From Aporhodopirellula aestuarii (GTDB lineage Bacteria; Planctomycetota; Planctomycetia; Pirellulales; Pirellulaceae): a stretch of DNA of 64,000 nt. Location of the stretch: contig NZ_JAMQBK010000083.1 of assembly GCF_023701485.1 (NCBI RefSeq), forward strand, positions 110,607-174,606, written 5' to 3'. Made by a program: the position numbers and the translations under genes. Below are positions 19,091 through 29,300 of this stretch, one piece after another. The notes under the pieces were generated by a model. That model saw only the letters and a list, made by a program, of their open reading frames with translations, did not search any database and was not told where the DNA came from. Position 1 is the first letter of the stretch, and every line of letters starts with the position of its first letter.

Positions 19091-20911
19091 CTACCTGCGC
19101 AGTTGGTGCCGGTAGTACGTTTCCAGACACAACGTTGCCATCGCGGTCGTGTAAACCGTTCCTCCGTAACCGCCCCATAACGTCGAGTCGGGCCAACTGC
19201 CGCTGGGCAGCTGGGTGGCGAGCAAGCGTTGCTTCATCGTATCGTTCCACGTTTCCCAGGCGTCGTCCTGGAGTTGATGGAGGGCGAGCGTTGCGTAGTA
19301 CCAGTAGTACAAATTGTCCGGCCCTGCGGTGCGTCCAGGCAGAGCAGACAACAACACCGCTTCGGCCTCACGGATCGTATCCGGTGGAACCTTCTCTCCG
19401 ATCAACAGACGCGTCGCGAGTGCTTCTGCTGTCATCGTCGGTGTGGCACGTTCCCCGGGACGATAGCTCGCCAAACCGCCTGCCCGTCCACTGCGAACAC
19501 TCGCCAAAAATCGAGCGACGCCGTCCTGCATACGTTGATCGTTTTCGAGTTCGTGACGGCTACGAAACACACCCGCCCGCCGCGCACCGTCGAGCAGCAT
19601 CGCTTGCCAACCGAGCTGGCTGAGGTCGCCGGCATCACCGCGTGTGTAACGCCAACCGCCGGTCACGGGATGCTGCGTCGATCGCGAGTAAGCCACCGCC
19701 CGGCGGGTTGCCTCGATCGCCGCAGGGTCGCCCGTCATTGCGGACGCTTCGGCAAGCGCGAGCGACGCCATCGCATGACAGTAGTGGGCCGCATAGATCG
19801 ACGCGTCTCCGGCCAGTGATCCGTCGCTGCGTTGGCGGCCCAGTAAATACACAAGCCCACGGTAAACGTTGTCGCGGTACTCACCGGATTGATGAGTGTT
19901 TCCGGCACCGAGCAACGACAACAACGCCAACCCGGTCAATCCCGTCTCTGCACGTTTACCGGCTGAACCTCGTTGCAACCCGAGCGGTGCTCGTTCTCGT
20001 CCGGCGCCGCTGGCGAGCGGATCCCAGGCTCCATCAGGCCGTTGCTGCTCAGCGAGAAACTTCAGCGCCGCTGCCACGCAAGCTTCCGTATTAGCATCGC
20101 CGCCGGTTGCGTTAAGCGCCTCGTATTTGGCGGCACCTTGTCGGGCGGCAAAGTCTTCATCGACCTGTCCCGGGACGTGCGTCTTGGGAGCCGCGGCGTT
20201 TGGCGAATCGTCGGCTCGTTCCGCGTGCGAAGGAGCTCTCGTCTCCGCCGACGCGGCGACGGTCTCTCGCGGCGGTGCGGTCGCGGGGGGAACCGCCGAA
20301 TCGGTCGAAGCGACTTGTTCGGGCGCCGGATCCGGTTGCACTTCCGGGACCGCGAGTGTTTCGTCGAGCCAATCGCCGAGCAGATCCTCGACATCGCTCG
20401 GAGACGTCTTTGGCGATGCTTTCGATGTCGACGCCAGCGACGCAGGCACCTTCTTCGGGAACGCTTCTACCAATGCATCTGCCGCGGGCTCCGGCGGTGA
20501 CGCGTCATCGCTTGCCGCAGTCGTCGGCGCCGTCGTCGGAACCTGCAACTCCGCAATCGGTTGCCCAAGTGAAAGTGGCGTGATTAAAGTGGCCGTATCA
20601 TCCGATTCCGATTCATCGCCCCGGGAAAGTTGATCGCTGAGCGAATCGGCATCCGAAAAATCTTCTTCGACGAAACTCGGATCAAACACGGCGACCGAAA
20701 CCGGTGACTCCCCTGCCGCATCCCCCGTTTCTGCGACGCGGCCGCCGCCTGAAAAGAACAGCGACAGTCGCGGGACCCAGACGAGAATCGCAACGTGCAG
20801 TCCGATCGATACGATCAGACAGATGATCGCTGCACCACGGCCGCTGCTTTTGCGACGACGGAACAACATCACCGTCGCTACCAACAATCCAACAGCGAGC
20901 AGAGCAACCAA
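19091..20911 (-). CDS. Membrane-anchored protein with TonB-like SxxxH helix and prenyltransferase/squalene-cyclase-like toroid domain
   Basis: 606 residues from a TTG at 20911. No ATG or GTG exists before the upstream stop, but codons 5' of the TTG are also open. Two membrane helices lie at about 2-17 and 27-50; the second contains S35 and H39 (SIGLHVAILVW), the SxxxH pattern of TonB anchors. Residues ~75-270 are Ala/Pro/Ser/Glu-rich and low-complexity, like the TonB periplasmic spacer. From ~285 the protein has repeated motifs (FLAEQQRPDGAWD, YLLGRQRSDGSL, TGGWRYTRGD, TQLPSGSWPD) of the prenyltransferase/squalene-oxidase alpha-toroid. No DxDD cyclase motif is seen, so it is probably a binding or scaffold domain in the periplasm. 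It follows exbD and exbB directly. Confidence 0.75.
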   Translation of the reverse strand: MVALLAVGLLVATVMLFRRRKSSGRGAAIICLIVSIGLHVAILVWVPRLSLFFSGGGRVAETGDAAGESPVSVAVFDPSFVEEDFSDADSLSDQLSRGDESESDDTATLITPLSLGQPIAELQVPTTAPTTAASDDASPPEPAADALVEAFPKKVPASLASTSKASPKTSPSDVEDLLGDWLDETLAVPEVQPDPAPEQVASTDSAVPPATAPPRETVAASAETRAPSHAERADDSPNAAAPKTHVPGQVDEDFAARQGAAKYEALNATGGDANTEACVAAALKFLAEQQRPDGAWDPLASGAGRERAPLGLQRGSAGKRAETGLTGLALLSLLGAGNTHQSGEYRDNVYRGLVYLLGRQRSDGSLAGDASIYAAHYCHAMASLALAEASAMTGDPAAIEATRRAVAYSRSTQHPVTGGWRYTRGDAGDLSQLGWQAMLLDGARRAGVFRSRHELENDQRMQDGVARFLASVRSGRAGGLASYRPGERATPTMTAEALATRLLIGEKVPPDTIREAEAVLLSALPGRTAGPDNLYYWYYATLALHQLQDDAWETWNDTMKQRLLATQLPSGSWPDSTLWGGYGGTVYTTAMATLCLETYYRHQLRR

Positions 20912-21027
20912 CCGAACCGCAGTCGGGTTGTGCCAAAAGTGATCCGCTGATGGAAGAGTCGAAGGAATCAGAGCAGAAGACCGTGAGATGAGGATGGGTG
21001 GTCAGCTATCCGGTCGTGCGATAGCCC

Positions 21028-21432
21028 TCACCGCTTCTGGGTCGCGACTCCGATTTGATCCACTCCGGAAGCACGCACCCTTTGAAGAACTTCGGCGACT
21101 TGGCCATACGGAATATTGTCGTCAGCACGAACGGCAACCTTGAGCGCCGGATAGCTTTGGTGTTGCGACCGGAGCAACCCGGTGAGCTGTTCGGGGGAGA
21201 CTTCCGCCCCGTCGAGCCTCAAAACTCCGGCAGATGTGAACTCAACAATCCGTTCATCGGGCAACCTCGCCATCGAACGCATCTCCGCCACACCAGGCAC
21301 GTTGACCTGCAGGTGATCTTCGCCGTTGTCGAATTTGCTACCCACCATGAAAAAGATCACGAGCAAAAACACCACGTCGATCATCGGCGTGAGATTAATG
21401 GTCGCGGTTTCAGGTGGCGAACGACGGATCAT
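21028..21432 (-). CDS. ExbD/TolR biopolymer transport protein
   Basis: 134 residues, one N-terminal membrane helix with the essential aspartate D19 in LTPMIDVVFLLVIFFMVG, then a periplasmic ExbD domain ending YGQVAEVLQRVRASGVDQIGV. ExbD and ExbB form the proton-driven stator complex that powers TonB or TolA across the periplasm. The gene starts 42 bp after exbB and lies 116 bp before the TonB-like toroid gene, so the likely partner is that protein rather than a standard TonB. Confidence 0.93.
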   Translation of the reverse strand: MIRRSPPETATINLTPMIDVVFLLVIFFMVGSKFDNGEDHLQVNVPGVAEMRSMARLPDERIVEFTSAGVLRLDGAEVSPEQLTGLLRSQHQSYPALKVAVRADDNIPYGQVAEVLQRVRASGVDQIGVATQKR

Positions 21433-21474
21433 CGAAGACAGAGTTCAGAGGAGGGTATGGCAAGTAAATCGGGT

Positions 21475-22491
21475 TTAAGCGGCCCGGCGTTTCCGAGGAG
21501 TCTTCGCCGCACCCGCGTTCTCAAGCCCTTCGGCGGAAATGCAGTCGATCACGCGTTGGCAGAGCTTGTCGATTTCACCGAGATACCGATCTGATTTCGC
21601 GCTGAAGTACATGTATGCCAAATAGGCCGGAATCGCGACGCTGAGCCCACCCGCCGTTGTCATCAATGCGGTACTGATCCCTGCGGCGAGCTGCTCACTT
21701 TGACCGCCTCCGCCTTGCGGACTCAGATTCTCAAACGACTGGATCATGCCCAAGACCGTACCGAGCAATCCGATCAATGGTGTCACGTTGCTGATCGCAT
21801 GAAAGACTCGTAGGAAACGGCGCAGCGAATCACCCACTCGATCGCCCGCATCGATCACGGCCTGCTCGATTTCCATCATCGGACGTCCCCATCTGCGAAC
21901 CGCAGCATGGAACACTTCGGCGACCGGACAATCAAACTCGTCGCAGATCGACGTCGCTTCTTCGTAACTCAACTGACCATCTTCCACGCATTCGGTGAAG
22001 CGACGGACGAACGGTTTGGGAATCACTCGCGACCGCCGCAATGCGATCATCCGCTCGAGCGACAATCCGATCACGATTAAAGAGCAAACTCCGAGGGGAA
22101 TCATCAGCCAACCACCCTCAGTGATCTTTCGGATCATCGCGGGCATTTCCCATGGAGCCGACTCCGCCTCGGGTTCAGCCTCTGCTTCGGTCGGCGCCGC
22201 AGGAATCGAAAACTGATTTGCTGTGCCGTTCTGAGGCGCCGCCGCCGCGATGCGTGCCGCAGGAGCGGATTGGGCACCGAATCCACCTGGATTGGAATAC
22301 GTGTTCGGTTGAGACGAACCGCTATACCCGCCTTGGTTGTATCCGTTACCGGGGTTGTAGTTGAACTGCGGCGTCTGAGCCGACGCGATTGAAAACATGG
22401 ACGCGGCCACGATTAACGACCAACAAATTGCCCTCAAGGGCAGCGATGCGGCACACCACCGCGCAGCAAAATCGGGACGTTTCTTCGGCAT
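21475..22491 (-). CDS. MotA/TolQ/ExbB proton channel family protein
   Basis: 338 residues from ATG 22491. A signal peptide (FSIASA) is followed by a Gly/Asn/Tyr/Gln-rich spacer (NPGNGYNQGGYSGSSQ), then an Ala/Glu-rich stretch. The ExbB core has three membrane helices: GGWLMIPLGVCSLIVIGLSL, then SNVTPLIGLLGTVLGMIQSF with conserved Thr/Gly residues, and ALMTTAGGLSVAIPAYLAYM. The long secreted N-terminal extension is typical of planctomycete and proteobacterial ExbB proteins with an extra periplasmic domain. The gene begins 71 bp downstream of the TPR gene stop. Confidence 0.92.
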   Translation of the reverse strand: MPKKRPDFAARWCAASLPLRAICWSLIVAASMFSIASAQTPQFNYNPGNGYNQGGYSGSSQPNTYSNPGGFGAQSAPAARIAAAAPQNGTANQFSIPAAPTEAEAEPEAESAPWEMPAMIRKITEGGWLMIPLGVCSLIVIGLSLERMIALRRSRVIPKPFVRRFTECVEDGQLSYEEATSICDEFDCPVAEVFHAAVRRWGRPMMEIEQAVIDAGDRVGDSLRRFLRVFHAISNVTPLIGLLGTVLGMIQSFENLSPQGGGGQSEQLAAGISTALMTTAGGLSVAIPAYLAYMYFSAKSDRYLGEIDKLCQRVIDCISAEGLENAGAAKTPRKRRAA

Positions 22492-22562
22492 CGTCGGTGA
22501 GTCGGACAACCTGCCCGAACCGCCCGCGCGACATCGTTGGAGTGTGGAGAATTTTGTGGGGA

Positions 22563-24632
22563 TCATCGTCGTATCGTGCTAGGAGCAGAAGAACCGCCTG
22601 ACGTCATGGCTGCGAGTCGTCGGCGTGCGCCACCGGCGTGAGGCGAATCACCAAACCGACTGACTAGCGTTGAATAACACACGGTGGCCTCACGTGTCCT
22701 CCCCAATTGTTCAAAGGACTTCCCCGCCTGCACGAGTGCCGCGGCAGTCCATTGGTCGCTGCTGCCGATCGCTTCGACCTGCCGATAGGCCGCGATCGCA
22801 TCGACAAACTTTTCTTGCATGAAGAAAGTTTCACCGATCAACCATTGAGCCCGGCCGCGTACGTCGGTATCGGCCCGCGACGATCTCACGACTCGCTCAA
22901 GCAACCCACGGGCCCGGTCAAAGTTCAATTGCCGAACCTCTAACGACGCGGCGAGCAAGTTCGTCAGCGCGACTTCCGGCGACGAATTGCCGTTTCCACC
23001 GGTGGCGGTTCCTTGTTGCATTGCAGCCGATTGGGCCGCCACAATGCGGGTGCTAGCCTGAGTGACCGAACCAACCGCCACGGCAGTTTCAGCCAGCCGC
23101 AACAGGGTGGGAAAATCATCGGCGCCGTGACCGTCGACGATGCGTTCCCATAATTTAAGGGATTGTTTCGTTTTGCCCGTTTGCAACAACGCTTCGGCAA
23201 ACAGTCGCTCCACATGCAACGATCGTCCACGTCGGTACGCTTCATCCTCGGCGGACGAATCACTCGTTGACGCGTAAAGCCCGGGTTCTTCCTCCGCCGC
23301 CATCGCAAGCATCGACCAAAGCCCCGTGCGACCGGCCCATCGACATGCCGCTTCGCGAACGGGTCCGGTGATCAACATGCCGGATTGATTTTGCATTTTC
23401 GCGATGACCGAATTCGGCTGGGCCGTGCTCTCATCGCGTGCCGACAACCAACGCATCGCGATCCTCTGCGCCGCGGCGTCGTGACCGTTTTGGTGCAGTT
23501 CCTCGAGTGCCGAGGTGGCCGCATCTCCGACTTGATCACACAACGACAAAGCCACCGCGTACCCGATTTCCGCTTCAGGCGATCCCGCAACCGCCGCCGC
23601 GATCAACGCGGCTTTGACCACATCAAGATTCGCCCGCAGTCGTCGCGATGCAAGAACGTAGTCATAATGTTCAACGAGATACTGCCGTATCGGTTCACCC
23701 AGCGGTGCCGGCTCTCCGTCATCACCGCGAACAGCACAGGCGAGCTGAACGACTTCGCACATCGCTTCCGTTCGCGGATGTTTTTGCATGATTTCATCCC
23801 GAGTCGAATCCGCCGCGTCGTGTTCACCCAACCGCGTCTGACAACTCAGTTTTAATAGCAATGCCGACGACGCATCGTCGTGGTCGGGATGACGCTGAAG
23901 AAACTCATCAACGGCAATCAGTGATTGTCGGATGTGATCGGCATTACCGCTCTCGCTGGCCGCCATCACCAAAGTCCACGCATAACCCAATCGTGCCGTC
24001 GCCATCGATGGACTGGGATGCTCGGCTTCCGATTTCTCGAATAGCTCAATGGCGAGTTGATAGGCATGGCCCGCGGTCAGTTTGTCGGCCCCGTTCAAAG
24101 CCCCTGATGCGACCGCAAGCAGAGCGTCTCCGACACGTTGCCCCGCATAGGGGTTCGTGGACGCTTTCGCCGCGAGCCGGAGCCAACGAAGGGCCTCAGC
24201 GTCGCGACCGACAACGGTCAAACCGCTGGCAGCGGCGTGCCAGATCGCAACGGCTTTTTCCGCTGGCAGCTCCGCCGGGGAGTCGGCCGAAAGTTTCCCG
24301 CAAATGGCTGCGGCTGTGTGATATACGTCCGCGGCGTCTTCGTTGCGACCTTCGCTCGAACACTTGCGGGCCGTTTGAATGATTGCCGCCAGCGTCCGCG
24401 AGGACACAGCACTCGATACCTCGATCTGCGAAACCGCATCGACGGCGGCATCGATATCGCCGTCATCGAGCATTCGCATCAATTCAGTTGCGACCGACGA
24501 ATTGTCCGCGCCGTCGGCATCAACTTGGCACGGGAACCCCAACGCAAACGTGGCAATGAGAATCCCCAGCAATCCGCGAAAACGGACAGCAGCAGCAAGG
24601 GGCCAATACGACAAGTGGTCCGTTCGCGCCAT
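22563..24632 (-). CDS. Secreted tetratricopeptide-repeat protein
   Basis: 689 residues from ATG 24632, chosen because it gives an export signal (LLGILIATFALGFPCQVDA). The remainder is alpha-helical with many degenerate TPR-like units (DAADVYHTAAAICGKL, AGHAYQLAIELFEKSE, KFVDAIAAYRQVEAIG, GRTREATVCYSTLVSRFGDS). The last pairs resemble YbgF/BamD-type repeats. The gene leads a same-strand row with exbB, exbD and the TonB-like toroid gene, as TPR proteins do in tol-pal-like sets. Inferred role: a periplasmic scaffold of that complex. Confidence 0.8.
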   Translation of the reverse strand: MARTDHLSYWPLAAAVRFRGLLGILIATFALGFPCQVDADGADNSSVATELMRMLDDGDIDAAVDAVSQIEVSSAVSSRTLAAIIQTARKCSSEGRNEDAADVYHTAAAICGKLSADSPAELPAEKAVAIWHAAASGLTVVGRDAEALRWLRLAAKASTNPYAGQRVGDALLAVASGALNGADKLTAGHAYQLAIELFEKSEAEHPSPSMATARLGYAWTLVMAASESGNADHIRQSLIAVDEFLQRHPDHDDASSALLLKLSCQTRLGEHDAADSTRDEIMQKHPRTEAMCEVVQLACAVRGDDGEPAPLGEPIRQYLVEHYDYVLASRRLRANLDVVKAALIAAAVAGSPEAEIGYAVALSLCDQVGDAATSALEELHQNGHDAAAQRIAMRWLSARDESTAQPNSVIAKMQNQSGMLITGPVREAACRWAGRTGLWSMLAMAAEEEPGLYASTSDSSAEDEAYRRGRSLHVERLFAEALLQTGKTKQSLKLWERIVDGHGADDFPTLLRLAETAVAVGSVTQASTRIVAAQSAAMQQGTATGGNGNSSPEVALTNLLAASLEVRQLNFDRARGLLERVVRSSRADTDVRGRAQWLIGETFFMQEKFVDAIAAYRQVEAIGSSDQWTAAALVQAGKSFEQLGRTREATVCYSTLVSRFGDSPHAGGARRRLAAMTSGGSSAPSTIRR

Positions 24633-24857
24633 CGTGGTTACTCGCGGAAGGAAAGTTTCATGATCGGCCGTAAGGCCGTGAATGGATTCGGATCGGCCCG
24701 GCTCGTAGAGCCGAGCATGAGAAGCGAATATCAACGTGAAACGTGTTATTGAGTTTGCCGAACAAAAAGGAACTTCGGTTCTTACCGCCAAACAAACCGA
24801 GGCTCACGCCGTCGGTTTGTCAGGGAGGTGCAACGATTCAATAAAAGCGTCCGTCAA

Positions 24858-26027
24858 CTAGGCTGCTGCTTTTGCGGCCACAGCGTAGAACGAACCGATC
24901 ACTTCGATCACGCGACACTGTTCCGCTTCGGTCAACGAGGGGAAGATCGGCAGGTTGAGCACTTCGAGACTGGCTTTTTCAGTCTCAGCCAATCCGTTAT
25001 GACGGAAATCCATGCCCTCGAAGCATTGCTGTTGGTGCATCGGAATCGGATAGTAAATTTCCGATCCGACCTTCCGTTCGGCGAGATAACTGCGGAGTTC
25101 GTCGCGGCGTCCGTTTTCGACTCGGATCGCATATTGGTTCCAAACGTGGAACGCATTCGAATCACGAACGGGCAATGTGATTTCGCCGTTGTCGACCAAT
25201 CCACTCTCGGTCAACAACCGATCATAACGGTCGGCGATGGTTGAGCGATTTTCGATCGCATCACCGAGGTGGCGTAGTTTCACCCGCAGAACGGCGGCCT
25301 GGAACGTATCCAGCCGGCTATTGATGCCGACGACTTGATGGTAGTAACGCGGACGCATGCCATGTCCGGCAAACAACCGCAAGCGATCCGCAAACGCGGC
25401 ATCGCAGCTGGTCATCATGCCACCATCTCCCATGCCGCCGAGATTTTTCGTCGGATAGAAGCTGAAACAACCAACCGTTCCCCAGCTACCTGCCGGACGC
25501 GAGTTGTAAGCCGCACCAATTGCTTGGGCAGCGTCTTCGACCACCGGGATGTCATGCCCGCTGGCGATTTGGCAAATGCGATCGATCTCGGCACATTGAC
25601 CGAATAGATGAACCGGGATGATCGCTTTGGTTTGATCCGTAATCAGCGATTCAATGGATTCGGGATCGATGTTAAACGTACCGGGACAGATGTCTGCAAA
25701 AACCGGAGTCGCACCGAGCCGGGTGATGCAGCTGACTGATGCAAAGAACGTGAACGAAGGCACGATGACTTCGTCGCCAGGGCCGATATTGAGTGCCATC
25801 AGAGCGAGCAACAACGCGTCGCTTCCCGATGCACAACCGACCACGTTTGGAACTTGGCAGTAACCGGCGAGCTCTGTTTCGAGCTCAGTGACGTCGGGCC
25901 CAAAAAGGAACCGTCCACTGTCGAGCACCTCGGTTAGGGCCTCGATAAATTCTTCGCGATGAGGAGCGTTATCGCGATTGACGTCGAGTAGCGGTACACC
26001 GCTGGGAGCTTGGTCTTGATGGGCCAT
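24858..26027 (-). CDS. DegT/DnrJ/EryC1/StrS family PLP-dependent sugar aminotransferase
   Basis: 389 residues from ATG 26027 (MAHQDQAPSGVPLLDVNRDN). Fold type I PLP enzyme: GCASGSDALLLAL phosphate-binding region, VEDAAQAIGA with the cofactor aspartate, and the Schiff-base lysine K194 in FSFYPTKNLGGMGDGG. Such enzymes aminate keto-sugar nucleotides for lipopolysaccharide, capsule or glycan decoration. No other nucleotide-sugar gene is adjacent, so the product sugar is unknown. It lies 225 bp upstream of the TPR gene on the same strand and diverges from the MscK-like gene. Confidence 0.93.
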   Translation of the reverse strand: MAHQDQAPSGVPLLDVNRDNAPHREEFIEALTEVLDSGRFLFGPDVTELETELAGYCQVPNVVGCASGSDALLLALMALNIGPGDEVIVPSFTFFASVSCITRLGATPVFADICPGTFNIDPESIESLITDQTKAIIPVHLFGQCAEIDRICQIASGHDIPVVEDAAQAIGAAYNSRPAGSWGTVGCFSFYPTKNLGGMGDGGMMTSCDAAFADRLRLFAGHGMRPRYYHQVVGINSRLDTFQAAVLRVKLRHLGDAIENRSTIADRYDRLLTESGLVDNGEITLPVRDSNAFHVWNQYAIRVENGRRDELRSYLAERKVGSEIYYPIPMHQQQCFEGMDFRHNGLAETEKASLEVLNLPIFPSLTEAEQCRVIEVIGSFYAVAAKAAA

Positions 26028-26371
26028 TGGAGTTATCATCCGTGAATATTTGAGTGGAAAAACCCGAAATTCCGTTTTCGGCTTGCTCGGGCGGCTTAGC
26101 CGTGAGCACTCATCCACCACTGTTTACGCCCGTTTCGATGTAGGGGTCAAGAGAAAAACGATTCCCAATCATAAATTTGCGACGAACACTTTGACGTCAC
26201 TCCGCACACGTCGATACGGGCATCTGACGCGGGTTTTTGGCCTCCTAGACAGCCCCAGCGAGCGACATATTGTCTCCCGGGAATCCGTTTTCGCCGGATC
26301 AGTGTTGACGCCATCTGGAGCAGTTTTCTAGCGTCACGGGGCCTTTCCCCCCGCACCCCAGGTGACCCATC
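26028..26371. other. Divergent promoter region between aminotransferase and MscK-like genes
   Basis: A 344-base non-coding region between genes reading away from each other, so it must hold both promoters. I could not pick out reliable -35/-10 boxes, and planctomycete consensus is poorly defined. No hairpin or repeat stands out. Confidence 0.4.
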
Positions 26372-29300
26372 TTGTGTACGCTGAAATCATTTCAGTCGCT
26401 CGTTTTCGTTTTCTTTTTCTCGCTTCAGCCCGGCCTCACGCTCTCCTCCATCGCGGTCGGCCAAGATACTTCCGAACCGAGCCCCGCGCCGACTGAACAA
26501 TCGATTTCGATCGAGTCGATCGAACGCACGATCTCCGATCTCGAGAATCGTAAAGACATCGATGCCGAACAACGTGCGCAGGCGATCGATAACTACCGCG
26601 CAGCATTGAACAACCTTCGTTCGGCTACTGAAAACGAAGCGACGGCACGCGCACTCGCCGCCGAAACCGAATCGGTCGCTCTGCGTGTCGAGCAACTCAA
26701 GCAACAACGCGCCGAACTCAAAGATCAAAAGCCCAACGTCGAACCGGGGCTCAGCCTCGCGGAGATGGAACAGCTTCTGCCGCAATGGGAGCTGCTTCTT
26801 GCCAATCATAAGAAGAGTCGGCAAGCCGCCGAATTGGATCAGCAAACACGCTCGCAGCGACGCAAAGAGATCCGCACCCTCATGGTGGGCAAGGAACAGC
26901 GAATTGCCGATACCACGTCACAATTAAAATTGCTCACCTCGTCGGAAACGTCGACTCAGTCGAATTCCTTCGCGGTTCGATTGATCACGCGCCGCATGAC
27001 GCTCGTCAAAGAACTCCCGGCCCTCCAAGCGGAACTCGCAAAGTACGACGCCGAAGAGTCGGCCGACATCCTTCGACTGCGAATCGATGTAGCCAACGCA
27101 AACGCGGCTCATCGTGAAAAATGTATCGAACTGCTTCAAAAAGAAATCACAACGGCACGCGAACGAGCCGCCGAATTGTCGATCCAACAAGCCCGCTTCG
27201 AAGCCATCGCTGCGGCACCGTCCCTCAAAGACTATGCCGAAACCAATCAAAAGCTCGCTGAAAAAACCAAGTTCATCGCCGAAGAGCTAGCCAAGGCCGA
27301 ACAACAACAAAAACTCGCTGCGGAAGCCTACGAGGGTCTCGTCCGGCAGTTCAACCTGACCCGCAAGAAGGTTGAAACCGTGGGGCTGACCAGCTCGATC
27401 GGCGCTCACCTTCGCAAACAAAAGCAAGATCTGCCCGATGTGTCGGAGCGACGCGCCGCCGTCTCGCTCCGTCAACCGCTGATCAACGACATCCAATACG
27501 AGATCTTTGATCTCGAGGATCAACGCCAAGAAGTCGGCGATGCGAAATCATTGCTCGCCGAAACCGTCGGTGAACCCCAACCCAAACCCGACACGCAATC
27601 CGCACACAGCGCGGCGCTCGATTTGGCGTTGCTGGAATCCGCCGCGCAAGAATTGATCCAGCGGCGCAGCGAAACGCTCGACACGCTCATCAAGAGCGAC
27701 GGGCAATACTTTGACGAGTTGATCGAACTCGATACCAAAGACCAACAACTCATCAAGCTCGTCGCCGACTACGAAAACTACATCGACGAACGGGTGTTAT
27801 GGATCCGCAGCGGTCGCCCTCTCATGTCCGACTTCAGCTTCGACGCATCGGATTCATGGTTGATCAGTCCCGCGAAATGGGTCGAAGTGGGAACCGCGTT
27901 GCTCGCCGACATTCAAAACCGCTACTACCTATACTTGTTGATCCTGTTGCCTTGGACAGTACTCCTCGTTCGTGGCCGTAAAATCCGTGACGCCATCGGA
28001 CGCTTTGGTGACACCGCTTACCGCGCGAATTGCCGGTCCATTCTGCCGACCTTGAAAGCCGTGTTCTTAACCGCACTGGTTTCGGGGGTCTGGCCTGCGT
28101 TTTGTGCATTGTTTGCGTGGCGACTGCACCGCGTCGCGGGCGATTCCGAATTCATCGCCGCACTTAGCAACGGGTTCCTGTGCGTCGCACTGCTGTGGAT
28201 CGTGCTGGAATTCGTTCGACAAATTTGTCGCCCCATGGGTCTGGGCGAAGCCCATTTCCGCTGGTCCACGCATGCCACCGAATCGCTGCGGGGCGGACTT
28301 CGCACGATCACCATGATCGCCTTGCCTCTGGTTTTTGTCACCGCCACTCTATCCGTCAGCGAACGATCGCACGGACGTGATTCACTCGAGCGGGTGTTCT
28401 TTCTACTCGTGATGGTCGTAGCGGCCTACGGAATGTTCCGACTGCTGACGCCCGGTGGAGTGCTTCGCGAGTACTTCTCATCAGATGAATCGCCTTGGGG
28501 CGGCCGGATCAAACACCTCTGGTCGATCTTCGGAACAAGCGTGCCTCTTTCGTTGGCCGCCTTAGCCATAGCCGGTTATTACTACACCGCCGAAGTGCTC
28601 TCGTGGCGTCTGTTTGCGACGTTCGGTTTCGTGATCTCGCTGTTGATCATTCGCTCGCTGTTCTTCCGCATGCTCATGCTCCGTCGACGCTACCTCAGCA
28701 TGGAGCAATCGCGACAACGTGCCATGGCATCGGTCAGCACGACAGAATCATCCTCGCATTTGGTTGCCGGGATCGTCACCGAAGATCCGAAAGCCGACAT
28801 CACCGCACAAAGCCAGCAGTCACGACGGTTAATCAACTCGGCCATGATCGCCTGTTCCGTGGTTGGACTGTGGATGATTTGGGTGCAGGTGTTGCCCGCG
28901 TTGAGCATGCTCGACAACTACCCGGTTTGGAAGACAGCACCAACCGCATCGGTCCAATCAGCTGCCGCAGTACCCTCGATTGCCGCATCAATGATGCCAG
29001 CGACCGACGACGGCGCGGACATGACTGGAAATTCATACGGAGATATCCGTGACGCGTCGGTGATCACCCTTTCCGACCTCGCACTCGCTCTGTTGATCGT
29101 TGCGGTCACGTTCGTATTGTTCCGAAACGGCCCGGGACTTCTTGAGATGTCCGTGCTGCAACAACTCCCCGTCGACGCATCGGTCCGCTACGCGATCACG
29201 ACTCTCGTCAGTTACGCGATTGTCTTGATCGGAACGATCGCATCCTGCTCAACCATCGGATTGCAATGGTCTCAGATCCAATGGTTGGCAACGGCATTAA

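Noticed and set aside
19091..20911. Squalene-hopene cyclase or other terpene cyclase
   Set aside because: The toroid repeats are present but no DxDD-type catalytic motif is seen, and the domain follows a membrane anchor and spacer that place it in the periplasm.
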